NCBI RefSeq assembly: GCF_040802235.1
Contig: NC_133156.1
Coordinates: 183,160,351-183,224,350 of the forward strand
Reading direction: 5' to 3'
DNA from: Manis javanica
Lineage: Eukaryota; Chordata; Mammalia; Pholidota; Manidae
Length of the DNA: 64,000 nucleotides
The notes under the pieces: model-generated
Seen by the model: the letters and a program-made list of their open reading frames with translations, nothing else
Databases searched by the model: none
What the model was told of the DNA's origin: nothing
Shown: in pieces, positions 24,338-35,720 of the stretch
Layout: each line of letters begins with the position of its first letter
How positions within the stretch are numbered: position 1 is the stretch's first letter
Translations under genes and position numbers: made by a program

Positions 24338-27300
24338 GTGAGGAAATAGGGGTGGCAGCTCACCCTCCATCAGGAACTGGCCTGCTTGGCTCCCAGCTCT
24401 CGGCCGTTTTTCTCAGCCTTTCCTTGACAGGCCAGAACTCAGCTCATTGCTGTCTCAGCTTCTAGAATAAACATGCAATGGCTGAAGGGGTGAGGGTCAG
24501 AGAGGTGAGGACAGAGAGCCTGGGGTACACCCCATCTCTGCAGTAGATCTCCTCAGATTCTTTTCCTTAGGGATGGCAACCTGGCAAGAGGAAGAGAATG
24601 AACTTTGAATTCCGAGGGACCTGGTTTTGAAGCCCATCTCTGCACAGTGGGCTGGCCCCATGAGGCCTCAGGGACTCCAGGCCAGTGTTTCTCCACCTCT
24701 GAGTGGATTTCCCTGCTCACTCTATCCCTAAACAGCCCCCAGACAACCAGGCACAGCCCTTTCTAGGACACCCACGGGAGTGGGGAGAGGACGCCCTGTC
24801 CCCAGCAGAGGGAACTCCAGGACTGGCCATGTCAGTTTTGGGGGGAGGCAGCAGTCCCAAAGGGTAGCGAGCCACACTCTGGTCGGTCAGGAGTCCTGAG
24901 CAAAGACTGGCTCTGGGACTCCGAGGTCAGGGCTGCTTCTCTGTTCCTCCTTCTCCCCCTCCTTTCATTCAAACCACACTTCCATCATACTCGTCCGCAG
25001 CGCCAGGTTCTGGGCCCAGTGCCCTTCCTCTGGGTTCTGGGCTGTGGTCTTCTCTGAGCCTTTGTGTGGCTACCACACCCCAGTTAGTTCCAGGAGCATT
25101 TTGTTCTCTATGGTAAGGTGGCAGGTGTACTCACCCTCAGTCAGGCCGACCAACTGGACCCAAGGGGCTGACTGTGTCCAGCCCACACAGCACTCCTGGA
25201 CTCTTGCTTTTCCTCTGCAGGGCTGGACTCTGAGGCAGTAGCTCCCGCAATCCTCAAGATGCCAAGGCTTGTTCGGGCCACGGTGGCTCTTATGGCCATA
25301 ACCCTGATCTCCTCTCTTGTGGCTCTCTGTGTTGTCGGTAAGCTCCTAGGTGACCCACACCCCACTGACTTGCTCTCCTTCCTGCATAAAGGCCCCAAAG
25401 GGACCCAGACACATACCTTTTGCTCCCAGGAGGTGAGTCCACCTCCAGCCCCTAAACCAGAACTTTCCTGGAATCCAAGCAAGGCCGCTATCCAAGGAGA
25501 GCCTCCTAAGGGCTGAGGCCCATGAGAGAAACTCTGAAGGGTTCCTGGTACCCTCTCCCTCCTTCTGGCATCCTAACTGGGGGTGGGCCACTCTGTTCCC
25601 TGAGGCTCAGTGCTGAGGGACTATGCTGACCCTGGAATGGGGTGTCTCAGTTCTACAGAACTCAAGACCTGCCCTGGAAGCATATTCCTCCTTCCAAGAG
25701 TTTCAAGGCATGGTTCTGGGAGACAACACTACCGAGCAGTTACCTGTGGACCCCAACAGTGAGTAGCTAGCAGAGGAGGGAGACTGGGTAGCAGAGAGCT
25801 GGGCTTTCAGGTGCCCAGACCCTAGGATGAGCCTCTCCCCTGACACTCCAGGCCCCTGAATGGATTCTGCTCTCCTCCTAGACAGGCATGATTTTTTTTA
25901 CAAAATTGCTTTATTGAGGTACAGTTGACATATGAAGTACACGTTTAAAGTATATATCTAGTGAGTCTTGACATATGTATATATCTGTGAAACCATCACC
26001 ACAATCAAGATAATGAACATATTCATCATCCTTCCCCCAAATTTTACTTGTACCCTTTGTCATCTCTCCCTCCCCACTTTTCTCATCACCCCCAGTCAAC
26101 CACTGGTTTACCCACTATAGTATAGGTTATTTGGCATTTTTTAGAGTTTTATGTAAAAATATGTATTATTTTTTTAGTCCTTTAATAGTCACGTGATCTG
26201 CAAATATTTTCTATAAGTGTAGCTTTTCATTTTTTTAACAAGATTTAAATTTTGATAAAGTCTAATTCATCAATCTTTTTTCTTTTATGAATTGTGCTTT
26301 TGGTCTTAGATCTGAAATATGTTTGTTTATCCCAGGGTTATCAAGACATTTTTCTATGTTTTCTTCTAGAAATCTTATAGTTTTTAATGGTTTTATATTT
26401 ATGTCTGTGATTGATTTTGAGTTAATTTTTTGTATAATTGTGTGAGGTATGGATTGAGGTTCTTTTTAAAAAATATTTTTTGCGTATGGATATACAAATT
26501 GTTCCAGCACCATTAGTTGAAAGGGTTATCCTTTCTCCATGAATTGCCTTTGTATTTTAAAACTTTTTTTATTAAGGTATCATTGATATACACTCTTATG
26601 AAGGTTTCACATCAAAAACATTGTGGTTACTACATTCATCCCTATTATCAAATCCCATTCATCCCTATTATCAATATCTCATTGACGTCACTGTCCATCA
26701 GTGTAGTAAGATGTCACAGAGTCACTACTTGTCTCCTCTGTGCTACACTGCCTTCCCTGTGCCCCCCACACACACCATGTGTACTAATCATAATACTCCT
26801 CAATCCCCTTCTCCTTCCCTCCCCACCCACCCTCCCCTTTGGCTACCGCTAGTCTCTTCTTGGGTTCTGTGAGTCTGCTGCTGTTTTGTTCCTTCAGTTT
26901 TGCTTCGTTGTTACACTCCACAGATGAGTGAAATCATTTGGTACTTGTCTTTCTCCGCCTGGCTTATTTCACTGAGCATAATACCCTTGAGCTCCATGCC
27001 TTTGTATTTTTTTTGCAAATCAATTGTCCCTACTTCTGGATTTCTGTTCTATTTCTGGAGTTTTGTTCCATTGATCTATTTGTCTATCTTTACAAGGCAG
27101 AATATTTGACTGGATTTCCCACACAGTTCAAGGCCATCTGACCCAGCATAGTGGCTGAGGCCTCATACACCTACCTAGGCAGGACTCGAGGAAAAGGGTG
27201 GGTAGACTCCTCCAGAAAGGGCCCCTTCCTACTTGGGTCCTTCTTGCTATTCCTGAGGGGAGGCTGGCATCAGGAGCCTTAGGCCGTAAGTGTCTGAGAT

Positions 27301-30300
27301 TAGCTCTTGTGGTGAGCAAAGGGTGCTAGTAGGAAGAGGCAGCTCAGGTGGGTTTGTGGGGAAAGGCCATGCAGGTGGAAGGGGCAACAGTGTCCTTGAA
27401 TGACCCCAACAGCCAAATTCCTTCACTCAGGTCTCGCATATCCTCAAACTGTTCTGTAGGCACCCTTGCTCTATGTAACATTGGGGGTGCCAGACCTTTA
27501 AAAGGCCATTTCAGCTCCAGGGGCCAGGGTCACTGGAAGGCCACCGATGCCCTGTGGATTACAGAGTGTTTCTGCCACCTATTTTGTTTTGTTTCTTTTT
27601 TTTTGCAGGGAATTTGTGATTAGAAAATTTCTGTGTTTGTGGTCTACATAGTTCTCAGGAGGTAACAAAGATTAATCAAGAGGTGTCATGCTTGGTGTAC
27701 GAATAGAGGCAGGACTAAACATGAGCTTTATTCATACCTAGCTTCTTTTTCATAATGACCCATCTAATGTTCCAACATTATAATTTCAGTGAAATTAAAT
27801 CCCAACAGCTCTAAATAATATGTTACTTTCAAGTTCAGTAACAATGGCAAAATAATCTAAACCTTGCTACCATGATTCTTGGTTGCAGCTAGCTTACAGT
27901 AAGTAGGCAAGTATTTTCATCCTTCTGCTTCTCTGTTGATGTGGGGTAGCCAAGTAGACCTTTATGTCAGTTTGTGGCCCACACTCTCAGGTGGTCCATC
28001 TGCCTTGACTGGGTGGTCACAGTGAGCACGAGGCTGCTTGAGGAGCATTCAGGGCTGTGCTGGAGACATTTCCCTTGGTCATTTTAAGTCCACTTTGGTT
28101 GGCCCATATAATGAATGCTTCTGTATGAAATGGGCCTTTTTAGCTGCCTTTTCCATTTCTTCCCTCCAGATTCCTATCACCTTTGCAGGGTGGCAGAGTT
28201 GCAAAAAGCAATCCAGACGTTTAAAGGCCTTGTGAAGAATTCCAGCACCTGGAGTGTGGAAATCCAGATGCTGACGGGCAGAGTGGACACTGTCAATTCT
28301 CAGATCCGGATGCTGGGTGCTCATCTGGAAAACACCAGTGCTGACATCCAGATGGTAAAAGGCATTGTGAAGGATGCCAGTACCTTGGGTTTCCAGAACC
28401 AGATGTTAAAGAGCTCCTTGGAGGGACCCAGTGCTGAGATCCAGAAGCTAAAGGGAGATCTGGAAAAGGCAAATTCCTTAAATTCCCAGGCTCAGACTTT
28501 CTTCAAAAGCAGTTTAGGAAACACCAGTGGTGAGCTCCTAATAGTAAGCACAGGCTTAGAAAATGCCAATGCTGAAATCCAGATGTTGAAGGCAGGGTTG
28601 GACATGGCAAACGCTCAGGCCCAGTTGGTAAACCGTAGTTTAAAGAATGCTCATGTGCAGATCCATGCTTTGAGAGGAGATCTGGATACCGTCAATGATT
28701 TAAGAGCCCAGAATCAGATTTTAAGAAGTAGTGTGGAGGGAGCCAATGCTGAGATCCAGAGGCTAAAGGGAAGTCTACAAAATGCAAATGCTTTTAACTC
28801 CCATATTCAGACCTTTATAAGAGAAGGTTTAGATAACACCAGTGCTGAGATCCGGTCATTGAGAGGTCATCTGGAAAGAGCTAGCAATGAGACTCACCTG
28901 TTAGAAAGAAATTTGGAAACACTCACTGCCCAGACCCAAATAGCGAATGGCCACTTGGAGCAGACAGATGCTCAGATCCAAGCATTCAAAGCAGAGCTGG
29001 AATCTGCCAGTACCTTAAATTCCAAGATGCAGGTGTTAAATGGCAAGTTGAAAAATGCCAGCAAAGAGATCCAGACCCTAAAACAAGGAATGAAGGATGC
29101 TGCGGCCTTAAATTCCAAGACCCAGATGTTAGAGAGCAATCTGCAGACGGCCAATGCTGAAATCCAGAGGTTAAAGGGGGAATCGGAGAACACCAGAACA
29201 CTAACTACAAAAATGCAAGAGCAGCAGAGTAGCCTGCAGACGCTACAAGAGGCCTTTGCTTCCCAGGAGCAGCTACATAGGACCCAGAGTAAGTGGGTGG
29301 AGGGCGTGGGTATGGAGGGTACAGTCTCTTGGGAGGAGAGTCCCCTATCCTTTCAGCCTTGTGTGTACTTCAGCATTCATCTCCCTGGGAAGGAGTGTGG
29401 GTGCTAGAGAGGGGTTGAGCTCAACCAAATAGGTTCCATGTTCCCAGGCAGTAGGGAAGGTGGCATAAGAGTAGTCCCTGCTCTCAAGTTGCTTAGCATT
29501 TGGCCAGAGTGTCAAAATGAAGCCCTGGGAAACAAACTCTGCATGGTAAGGGTGTGAAATGAGGACAATTGTATTAGGAGAGCCAGACAGCCTTATTTCT
29601 GACTTCCTGCTGTCACAAATGGGTGATTTTGGTCAAGTTGCTCACCTTCTCTGAGCTTTGCTGTTCTCATCTGCAAAGTGGGGACAATAATATTTGCTTC
29701 ACAGTGAGGATGCAATGAGTTCACACATGTGAAGCATTCAACAATGGACCCAGCATTCATGGATTCATCTGACAGAATTTTTGAGCTACTATTATGTGTT
29801 AGGGGCATAAAGCTGCCTCAGATGAGATGCCTGCCCTGGAAGCATACAGGCTGGTGGAGCAGCCTCACATGAAAGACATGTGGGGGGGCATAAGGGGTGT
29901 CACATTAGCAGCAGGTCTAGGAACTGGGGATGAGGGGGAGCAAAAAGAAGGGAAAGAAAGGATCTTTGGGGGGGAGCAGGGAAGAAATCTTTTGGGGAGA
30001 AAAGATCAAAAGATGCTTTGGTGAGAAGATGGCCCTTGAACTGGGTCATAAAGGATTAGTAGGTGTTTACCAAACAACTGGGGTAAGAGAGCGGCCAGTT
30101 TGCAGGCATGGAGATGTGAAGCGGTGAGGTTCAGGAACCTTCAGGCACTTCTGTCTGACTGGACATGGCCAAGAGGCCAGTTGAGGTGCAGCCTGAAAGG
30201 ACAGCAGGTGGGGCCAGAGTGTGGCTTTCAAACTGTTTTGAATGTGACCACAGCATGAAACTCATTTTACATTGTGATTCAGAAGGATTACTTGTGTTAC

Positions 30301-33300
30301 AGTCACACACACACATTGCATTTAAAAAAGCAAAACTTCTACCCCATGAATGCACTCTGGTATTTTATAATCTTTTCTTAAAAAAAAAACCCTCACCCAA
30401 CCTAACGGGTTGATGATTGATTACACTTTGAACAACACTATGCTAGGAAGGTAGGCAGACCTGGAGAGATACCGGCTATATGTGGAAGGCCTGTGACCTT
30501 GGGCTTCATCCTTCAGGAAATGAGGATCTATTGGAGGGCTTCCAGGAGGCTGAGCAGGTGGGTCTCCTGACTGAGACAGGGAATAGAAGGGGAAGAAGAG
30601 CAGTGAGATTTGTGCATGCTGAGGCTGAGATGCTTTGGGGATATTCACATGGACATTTGCAGTTGTGCCCTATTTGGTGTCTCTGGCCCAATTAGAACTG
30701 CCTTTTTCCAGTGCAGTCTCCATACTGTCGCTAGTGGACATTTTTACAGTACAAATCTGAGCATATTACCAGGCTTCCTAAAACTTTCCAGGGCTTCCAT
30801 TGCTCACAGGGTAGAAAACTCAAACTCCCTCACACGGGATGTATGATTTAGTGCTGGTGAACTTGCCCAGGTTTATTTCCCATCCCTTTGCACTGGCCAT
30901 ACCAAGTGCTTGAACAAATTAGGCTGTGCCACTCTGTTTCACGTCTTCATGCTTCTGTGTCCATTCCTCCCCCTGCCTAGAATGCTCTTCTTGGCATGAC
31001 TGTCTGGCAAAGTCTTCCTCATTCTTTCAAGATTCAGCTCAGATGACTTCTCACCTAGGGTGTCCTTCCCGAGCCCCATTTCCAGCCCAGGTTAAAACCA
31101 CACCTCCTTTCATACCCCTATTCTACGATGCATGTAGTTTTCAAATCAGTCCAACTTCGACATCTGTTTTATATCTGCCTTATTTACTATAGTAAGCTAC
31201 CTGGAGGCATGACTCATAGTCTATTGATCTTTGTGTAACAGTCCCTGATTTGTAGAATTTAAGGAATGTTGAACCAGGAGTGCTGAGCAAAAGAATAAGT
31301 GGATGAATAAGTGAGTCTGCTGTGGTATCATTTCAGACAGCTGTGGTATAGATGGTATGAAAGAGCAGAGTGTCATGGCAGGGAGGGATGACATTGCTGA
31401 GACTAGACTCGGGCCTTGTGCTAATGGTAGGAGCTATTAGACTTTGAAGTTGTGAGGTTGGGTAGACCAAGTCCAAAGGATGGTTCTGGGTGTGACAGCT
31501 GAAGTGGATGGAGATGAATTCAAGGAAATGAGTGACACTGTGGGATGGCTGTATAATCTCCCAGGGAGATGACAGGAATTGAGGGGCAGGGCACTGTCAG
31601 GGCACAGCAATGAGTTGGGAAAGAAGACAGTGCCAGAAATCAGAGATCTGGACAGACAGTATTGCCTGGGTAGCAAAGCTGTGTGAGGATCCCTGGGGTG
31701 ATGGAGCCAGGTGTCCTGAGCTTCTGCTTCCTGGCACAATGGGTAGTGGGCTGGGGGTGCGCTTCCCAGGCCTTGTCCCCAGAGCACTGGGATCAGGCAT
31801 TACATTGGCCTGAGACCCTCAGTGTCGGTCTCTGGAGAGGTCAGGAGGGCCAGCTCCCGGACATCCATAGCCAGCCCCTGGTTCTCTCTCCTCCCCAACC
31901 TTTGCTCCAGATCAACTTCTCCAGCTGATCCTGCAAGGCTGGAAGGTCTACAGCAAGAGCTTGTATTACTTTTCTCGTGTCAAGAAGTCTTGGCATGAGG
32001 CTGAGCAGTTCTGCGTGTTCCAGGGAGCTCACCTGGCCTCGGTGACCTCTGAGGAGGAGCAGGTGAAAGCTGTGGGCCTGGGGTGGGTGTGGGGAAGGGA
32101 CTTCGGAGTTTAGCTTGCTTTCTCTTGGAGCGGGTGGGGCAGAGATCTTCATGTCTCCTCTGCTGGCCAGGGAGCAAATATTTAATGAGTTCCCATGAGC
32201 ATCTTGTACCAGGGGCAAAAGCACTGACAGCAAACCCCAGTGTCCTGAATGAATGAGGGACACATCTAGAGGCCCATGGATGTCAGCAGGGAGGAAGGTA
32301 GCACCAGGTGGCTGCCCTCAGAGTAATGGGGGCGGGCATACTTCCCTCTCCATCCCCTCATTTGTACCTCCTCCTTTCTAGTTGAAAGTCTTGGTTTTAA
32401 AGTCAACTAATCCAGTGGCCGTGGAAGGCCCATGCGCAGGGGATCCAGACTTCTTGGGAAGGCCAGACACATACTAGGAGTTTGAGTTCCACCAAAGGCA
32501 AAATAATAGTCCCTGGGTAGCCCATTGCAGAAGGTCATTATTAGAGTTTATTAGGGTTATTATAGAGGGCCACAATAGGTTTGGTCCAGTCCAGCCCATA
32601 GAACTGCCCATCTCTTGTGGTTCTCCTGAGACTGTTCTTGTGTGTCTGTCAAAGGACATGCTATTTTGTAAAACACATCTTAGTAAACTGTGGCAGGTCT
32701 AGCTCTGTCCCAGTAAAGCCACACTCCTCATCAAGTCAAGATGGGAAGACCTAGACTTCCTCTGTGGGGACCTGGCTGTTGCCCTTGGTCTTGGATAAAC
32801 CATGGACAAACAGGAAGAGGCCAGCTCCTACAGAGTGGGCTTCATGCCCCCAGGCCCAGGGAGGGGATGAGCTGGACTCTTCCTCCATGAGACCAGGAGA
32901 ACAGCTCCTCACGCAGGGTCAAACAACACCACCTTTTCTCTACAGGCATTTCTGACAGAGACCACAGGCACCTCTTACCACTGGATTGGCCTCACTGACA
33001 GGGGCACAGAGGGCTCCTGGCGCTGGGTGGATGGAACACCATTCAGTAATGCCCAGATCAGAGCGTGAGTCCAGCCACCGTCTGGTGCTGTCCTGGGCAC
33101 TGTCTTGGGCAGGCCTGGCTCCTGTGTGTCCCTATCTTGTGTGTATCCCTGCCCAGCCAGTGTTAGTGTTGTGTGCATTTGCATGTGTGCTATAATTGTG
33201 TATGATGGTTGTGTGTGCTGTGTGTATGGGTTGTGTATGTGATGTGTATGATGTGTGTGGTCTGTGTGTGTACACCCAGGCATAGTTGTAATCCTCACCT

Positions 33301-33859
33301 GGACCTCTCCACAGAGGGGCATTGAGCAGGACAGGTCCTGGGGCTGGCATGAGTGAGTCTCAATGAGTAGGTCTTCCTATTTGTTTTGTTTTGTGTATCG
33401 TATCCCTTCCATAGGCACTTGGTATGGCCAGTGCAAAGGAATGGGAGATACCTGCCTCATCAGAAGGTATCTGAATGTGAATTCTGGGGTGGGGGTTTGA
33501 AGCTTCAGATACTCTTACTCTCCCTTGATTCTCAGTAATTAAGGACAACCTCAGCAAAGCTTCCCTCAAAGGCTCCCCTAGCCCCAGCTCTGTCCCTATC
33601 CTGAGGCCACCAGGTGATTAGGGACCCATGTCACTTCAGCTCCCTATGCACCAGTGGGGGAAAGGGACAGCACCTTCCTGCAGCAGAATAAAGCCCTCTT
33701 GTTTCCAGGTTTTGGGATAGGAATCAGCCAGATAACTGGCAGCACAAGAACGGGCAGACTGAAGACTGTGTCCATGTTCAGCAGAAGTGGAATGACATGG
33801 CCTGTGACACCCCATATCACTGGGTCTGCAAGAAGCCCATTGACCAGGGGGTGGCCTGA
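24277..33859 (+). CDS. CLEC4F: CLEC4F, C-type lectin domain family 4 member F (7 exons, intact)
   Basis: Coding exons are 24277-24337, 25221-25337, 25651-25758, 28170-29288, 31911-32062, 32946-33064 and 33709-33859. All have AG/GT borders and compatible phases, giving 1827 coding nt (608 residues plus TGA). CLEC4F is a type II membrane lectin of Kupffer cells that binds galactose/GalNAc glycans. Seen here: a short cytosolic tail, a membrane segment (about residues 40-60), a long coiled neck (about 96-468, almost all in exon 4) and a carbohydrate-recognition domain (about 470-608). That domain has 'WIGLTDRGTEGSW' (532-544), the sugar-specificity motif QPD (565-567), the calcium-site WND (586-588) and disulfide cysteines including C579, C591 and C599. 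Human CLEC4F is about 589 residues (recalled). No stop or frameshift was found. CD207 is the nearest relative, but its neck is much shorter. Confidence 0.95.
25221..25337 (+). CDS. CLEC4F: CLEC4F exon 2 (membrane segment)
   Basis: The acceptor is 'tcctctgcag' and the donor is G|GTAAGC. It encodes the membrane-spanning stretch, preceded by basic residues ('MPRLVRAT'), as expected for a type II signal anchor. Phase 1 in and out. Confidence 0.92.
25651..25758 (+). CDS. CLEC4F: CLEC4F exon 3 (juxtamembrane stalk)
   Basis: The acceptor is at 'ggtgtctcag'. The next AG, 8 bases downstream, would shift the frame and is rejected. It encodes a stalk with a glycosylation sequon ('GDNTTEQL'). The donor is A|GTGAGT. 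Confidence 0.85.
25885..27110 (-). mobile_element. Old antisense L1 in CLEC4F intron 3
   Basis: A T-rich head with 'ctttattgaggtacagttga' and 'gtgaaaccatcaccacaatc' is the reverse complement of an L1M 3' end. It continues through 26545. It then resumes after a younger insertion at about 27011-27110 ('ttgttccattgatctatttg'). Non-coding. Confidence 0.8.
26559..26996 (-). mobile_element. Younger L1 3' end nested inside the older L1
   Basis: The 14-base direct repeat TGCCTTTGTATTTT flanks it (26545-26558 and 26997-27010). The insert is the reverse complement of the same L1 3' end as at 6650-7200 here, including the poly(T) head (about 26563-26571) and 'ctccacagatgagtgaaatc'. The structure is a textbook nested, 5'-truncated insertion. 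Confidence 0.9.
28170..29288 (+). CDS. CLEC4F: CLEC4F exon 4 (coiled neck)
   Basis: 1119 bp (373 codons), fully open; the acceptor is 'cttccctccag' and the donor A|GTAAGT. It encodes diverged repeats of about 21 residues (three heptads). Recurring signatures are 'NAEIQ.LKG', 'LNSQ.Q' and 'SSLE..SAEIQ'. The repeats predict a parallel coiled coil that trimerises the lectin heads. Several N-glycosylation sequons (for example NTS, NAS) punctuate it. Confidence 0.95.
29560..29780 (+). repeat. MIR SINE
   Basis: 'tcatctgcaaagtggggaca' followed by 'gatgcaatgagttcacacat' is the MIR core and 3' part in + orientation, within CLEC4F intron 4. Confidence 0.7.
30730..31310 (+). repeat. L2 LINE 3' end
   Basis: Recognisable landmarks in order: 'cttccattgctcacagggta', 'tgcctagaatgctcttcttg', 'tcaagattcagctcagatga' and 'gacttctcacctagggtgtc'. 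It is an ancient L2 copy in CLEC4F intron 4. Confidence 0.75.
31911..32062 (+). CDS. CLEC4F: CLEC4F exon 5 (start of lectin domain)
   Basis: The acceptor is 'tttgctccag' and the donor CAG|GTGAAA. Phase enters 1 and leaves 0. It encodes 'LYYFSRVKKSWHEAEQFC' and 'GAHLASVTSEEEQ', the first strand and helices of the C-type lectin fold. Confidence 0.94.
32946..33064 (+). CDS. CLEC4F: CLEC4F exon 6 (lectin domain middle)
   Basis: Follows 'ttctctacag'; the donor is C|GTGAGT. It contains 'WIGLTDRGTEGSWRWVDGTP', the hallmark central motif of the fold. Confidence 0.94.
33140..33290. repeat. TG-rich microsatellite
   Basis: Imperfect TG/TATG runs in CLEC4F intron 6, with many 'gtgtgtatg' units. No coding meaning. 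Confidence 0.75.
33709..33859 (+). CDS. CLEC4F: CLEC4F exon 7 (sugar-binding site and stop)
   Basis: The acceptor is 'gtttccag'. It encodes 'NQPDNWQHKNGQTEDC' and 'KWNDMAC', then 'WVCKKPIDQGVA' and TGA (33857-33859). QPD is the galactose-type variant of the EPN/QPD specificity motif. Confidence 0.95.
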
Positions 33860-34074
33860 GGTGAGCCAGGGTGAGGGGCCTGTGCTGCTGCCAGCTGTGG
33901 GCCCTCTCCTTCAGGAAGCCTTGTGAGCCTCTGAGCCCAACTCATTCTCTGGGGCCTTCCATTTGGCCTTTCTTATCTGCTCTGTCCTTTTTTTTAACTC
34001 TTTGAACACATGTACCTCATATGACCCAGTAGGATCGAGGACTCAGTGCAAGAGTATTCCCATGCCTCTCAGCA

Positions 34075-34080
34075 AATAAA
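34075..34080 (+). terminator. CLEC4F: CLEC4F poly(A) signal
   Basis: AATAAA in 'cagcaaataaataaatactt', about 215 bases past the stop codon. A second overlapping AATAAA follows at 34079-34084. Confidence 0.75.
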
Positions 34081-34109
34081 TAAATACTTAGTTGGATGAA
34101 TGGAAGCTT

Positions 34110-35560
34110 TGTGCTTATCTCTTTGACAGCCATGTACTCTTCTTCCTGGATTGGTTCTCCTTCTTTATTGCTCCTTCTGCCCTGCAACAAGCACATCTTT
34201 CTTTAAGGGCTTTACATCTAGGAACATTTAGTTAGTTCATTCACAAAACAGCAGAGGTTTAACACAAACTACAGGGACATGGCAGGGGGTGCAATTCCCA
34301 GGAAGTTAGAACCCATCCCAGGTATTCCTCTGTTACAGATGGGGCTGGAGCTGGATTTTTCCAGGCCTTTGAACTACTCCAAAAACTTTTATTCTCCTGT
34401 GGCTGGCACCATCTCATCTTTAGACTGTTAACTCTCAGAACCTTACCTCTGGTTTCAGCCTCTTCTTGTGGTCCTGTCACCCTTCCAGGGACTCAGCTTT
34501 CTGCCAGCTCAATTTGGAATGAGAATTCTAGAGCAGTTGTTTGCTTTGCCTTGCAGAGTCCCATCCTATGCATGCACAGGGAATCCTGTGCAGATTTCTG
34601 AACTCTTTCTTTGCCCTTCATATCCTCTGCAAACTCCAGCATGCTTAAGTTTCCCCAAACTCCCATCTTTCTCTCTCCAGCTTAGTGTGAAGGTGTGGAC
34701 CCTCCTCCCTGCACTGTGGTCTGCAAGAGACCCATGGGGCTAAGGGCTCTACCAGTTGGCTTCCCTACCCAGGAACTCTGATCACAGTTTTGCTCTGCCT
34801 GTTGTCCAATGTGTGAAAACAATTATTTCATGTATTTTGCCCAGTTTCCTAGTTGCTTACAGCGAAAGGGCTGGTCCAGTTACTCCATTATAACCAGAAA
34901 TAATATTTTCTGTTATCTCTGGTTGACCAGGACTTTAATCTGTTTGTATTCATATTTTCCTTTTGGCTGTTTCTTTTATGGCTTCTTAGCTTTTTATCAG
35001 TCTTAGACATTCATTCTCCCAGAACTGAAATACCATTTTGCTACATTTCTTGTAGTACCTCCATAGTTTTATTTTTTAGATTTACTTTTGTTGCTGGGTT
35101 TGATTTCCTGTTAGTTTATTCCTTGATATTCCTTGTATCCATGGCAATATAGATATATAGAGAAGGGTTTATTGTTTTCTTTGTATGTGTTTCTATTCTT
35201 TGTTTTAGGATTTTCCTAGCTTATACTAAAAAGAAGTAGGAGCCAGTGTTTAGATGTTCTACTTTTTTGGAATTTTCTGAGATTTTCTTTGTGGCCTAGC
35301 ATATGCTCACTTTTTATAGTTGTTTCATAGGCTTATCTATTACATAAGCTTGTAATTTTCATTATTCAGATATTTCATATCATCATTCAAGTTTTATCTA
35401 CTTAACCTATCAATTTCTCTAAGAGGATTTAAAAAATTCTCTCCTATTTAATATTTCTCTATGTTATCACTTTGCCACACTTTTTCTAATAGCTTTTGAT
35501 TTATGTCAATGGTACTTTGTTTAATGTCTAAAGATTCATCACCATTAAATATACTTAAAG
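34110..35560. other. CLEC4F-FIGLA intergenic, left part
   Basis: 34800-35560 is AT-rich and reads like very degenerate antisense L1, without clear ends. No gene is seen. Confidence 0.4.
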
Positions 35561-35574
35561 AATTTTAATTTTTA

Positions 35575-35720
35575 TCAATATTCATTCAAAGAATATTGAT
35601 TATACCTCTACTATGTGTACCAAACACTCTTCTACGTTTTCGGGATTCAACAGTGAACCAAACAGATAAAAATCCCAGCCCTCATGAAGCCCATGCTCTA
35701 TCTAGTAGGGAGGCGAGGTA
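35575..35720. repeat. Ancient interspersed repeat fragment (family uncertain)
   Basis: 'ctactatgtgtaccaaacac', 'caacagtgaaccaaacagat' and 'atcccagccctcatgaagcc' in order are diagnostic of a widespread old mammalian repeat. I cannot assign it safely to L2, MIR3 or another family. Confidence 0.5.

Noticed and set aside
25651-25668. Alternative CLEC4F exon 3 acceptor at 25658 ('ttctacag')
   Set aside because: It would put the stalk out of frame; the AG at 25649-25650 keeps phase 1 and gives an open stalk.
28115-29407. Reading the CLEC4F neck as a single-exon 430-residue protein from the ATG at 28115
   Set aside because: A consensus acceptor at 28169/28170 joins it in phase to the upstream exons, and a donor at 29288/29289 joins it to the lectin exons.
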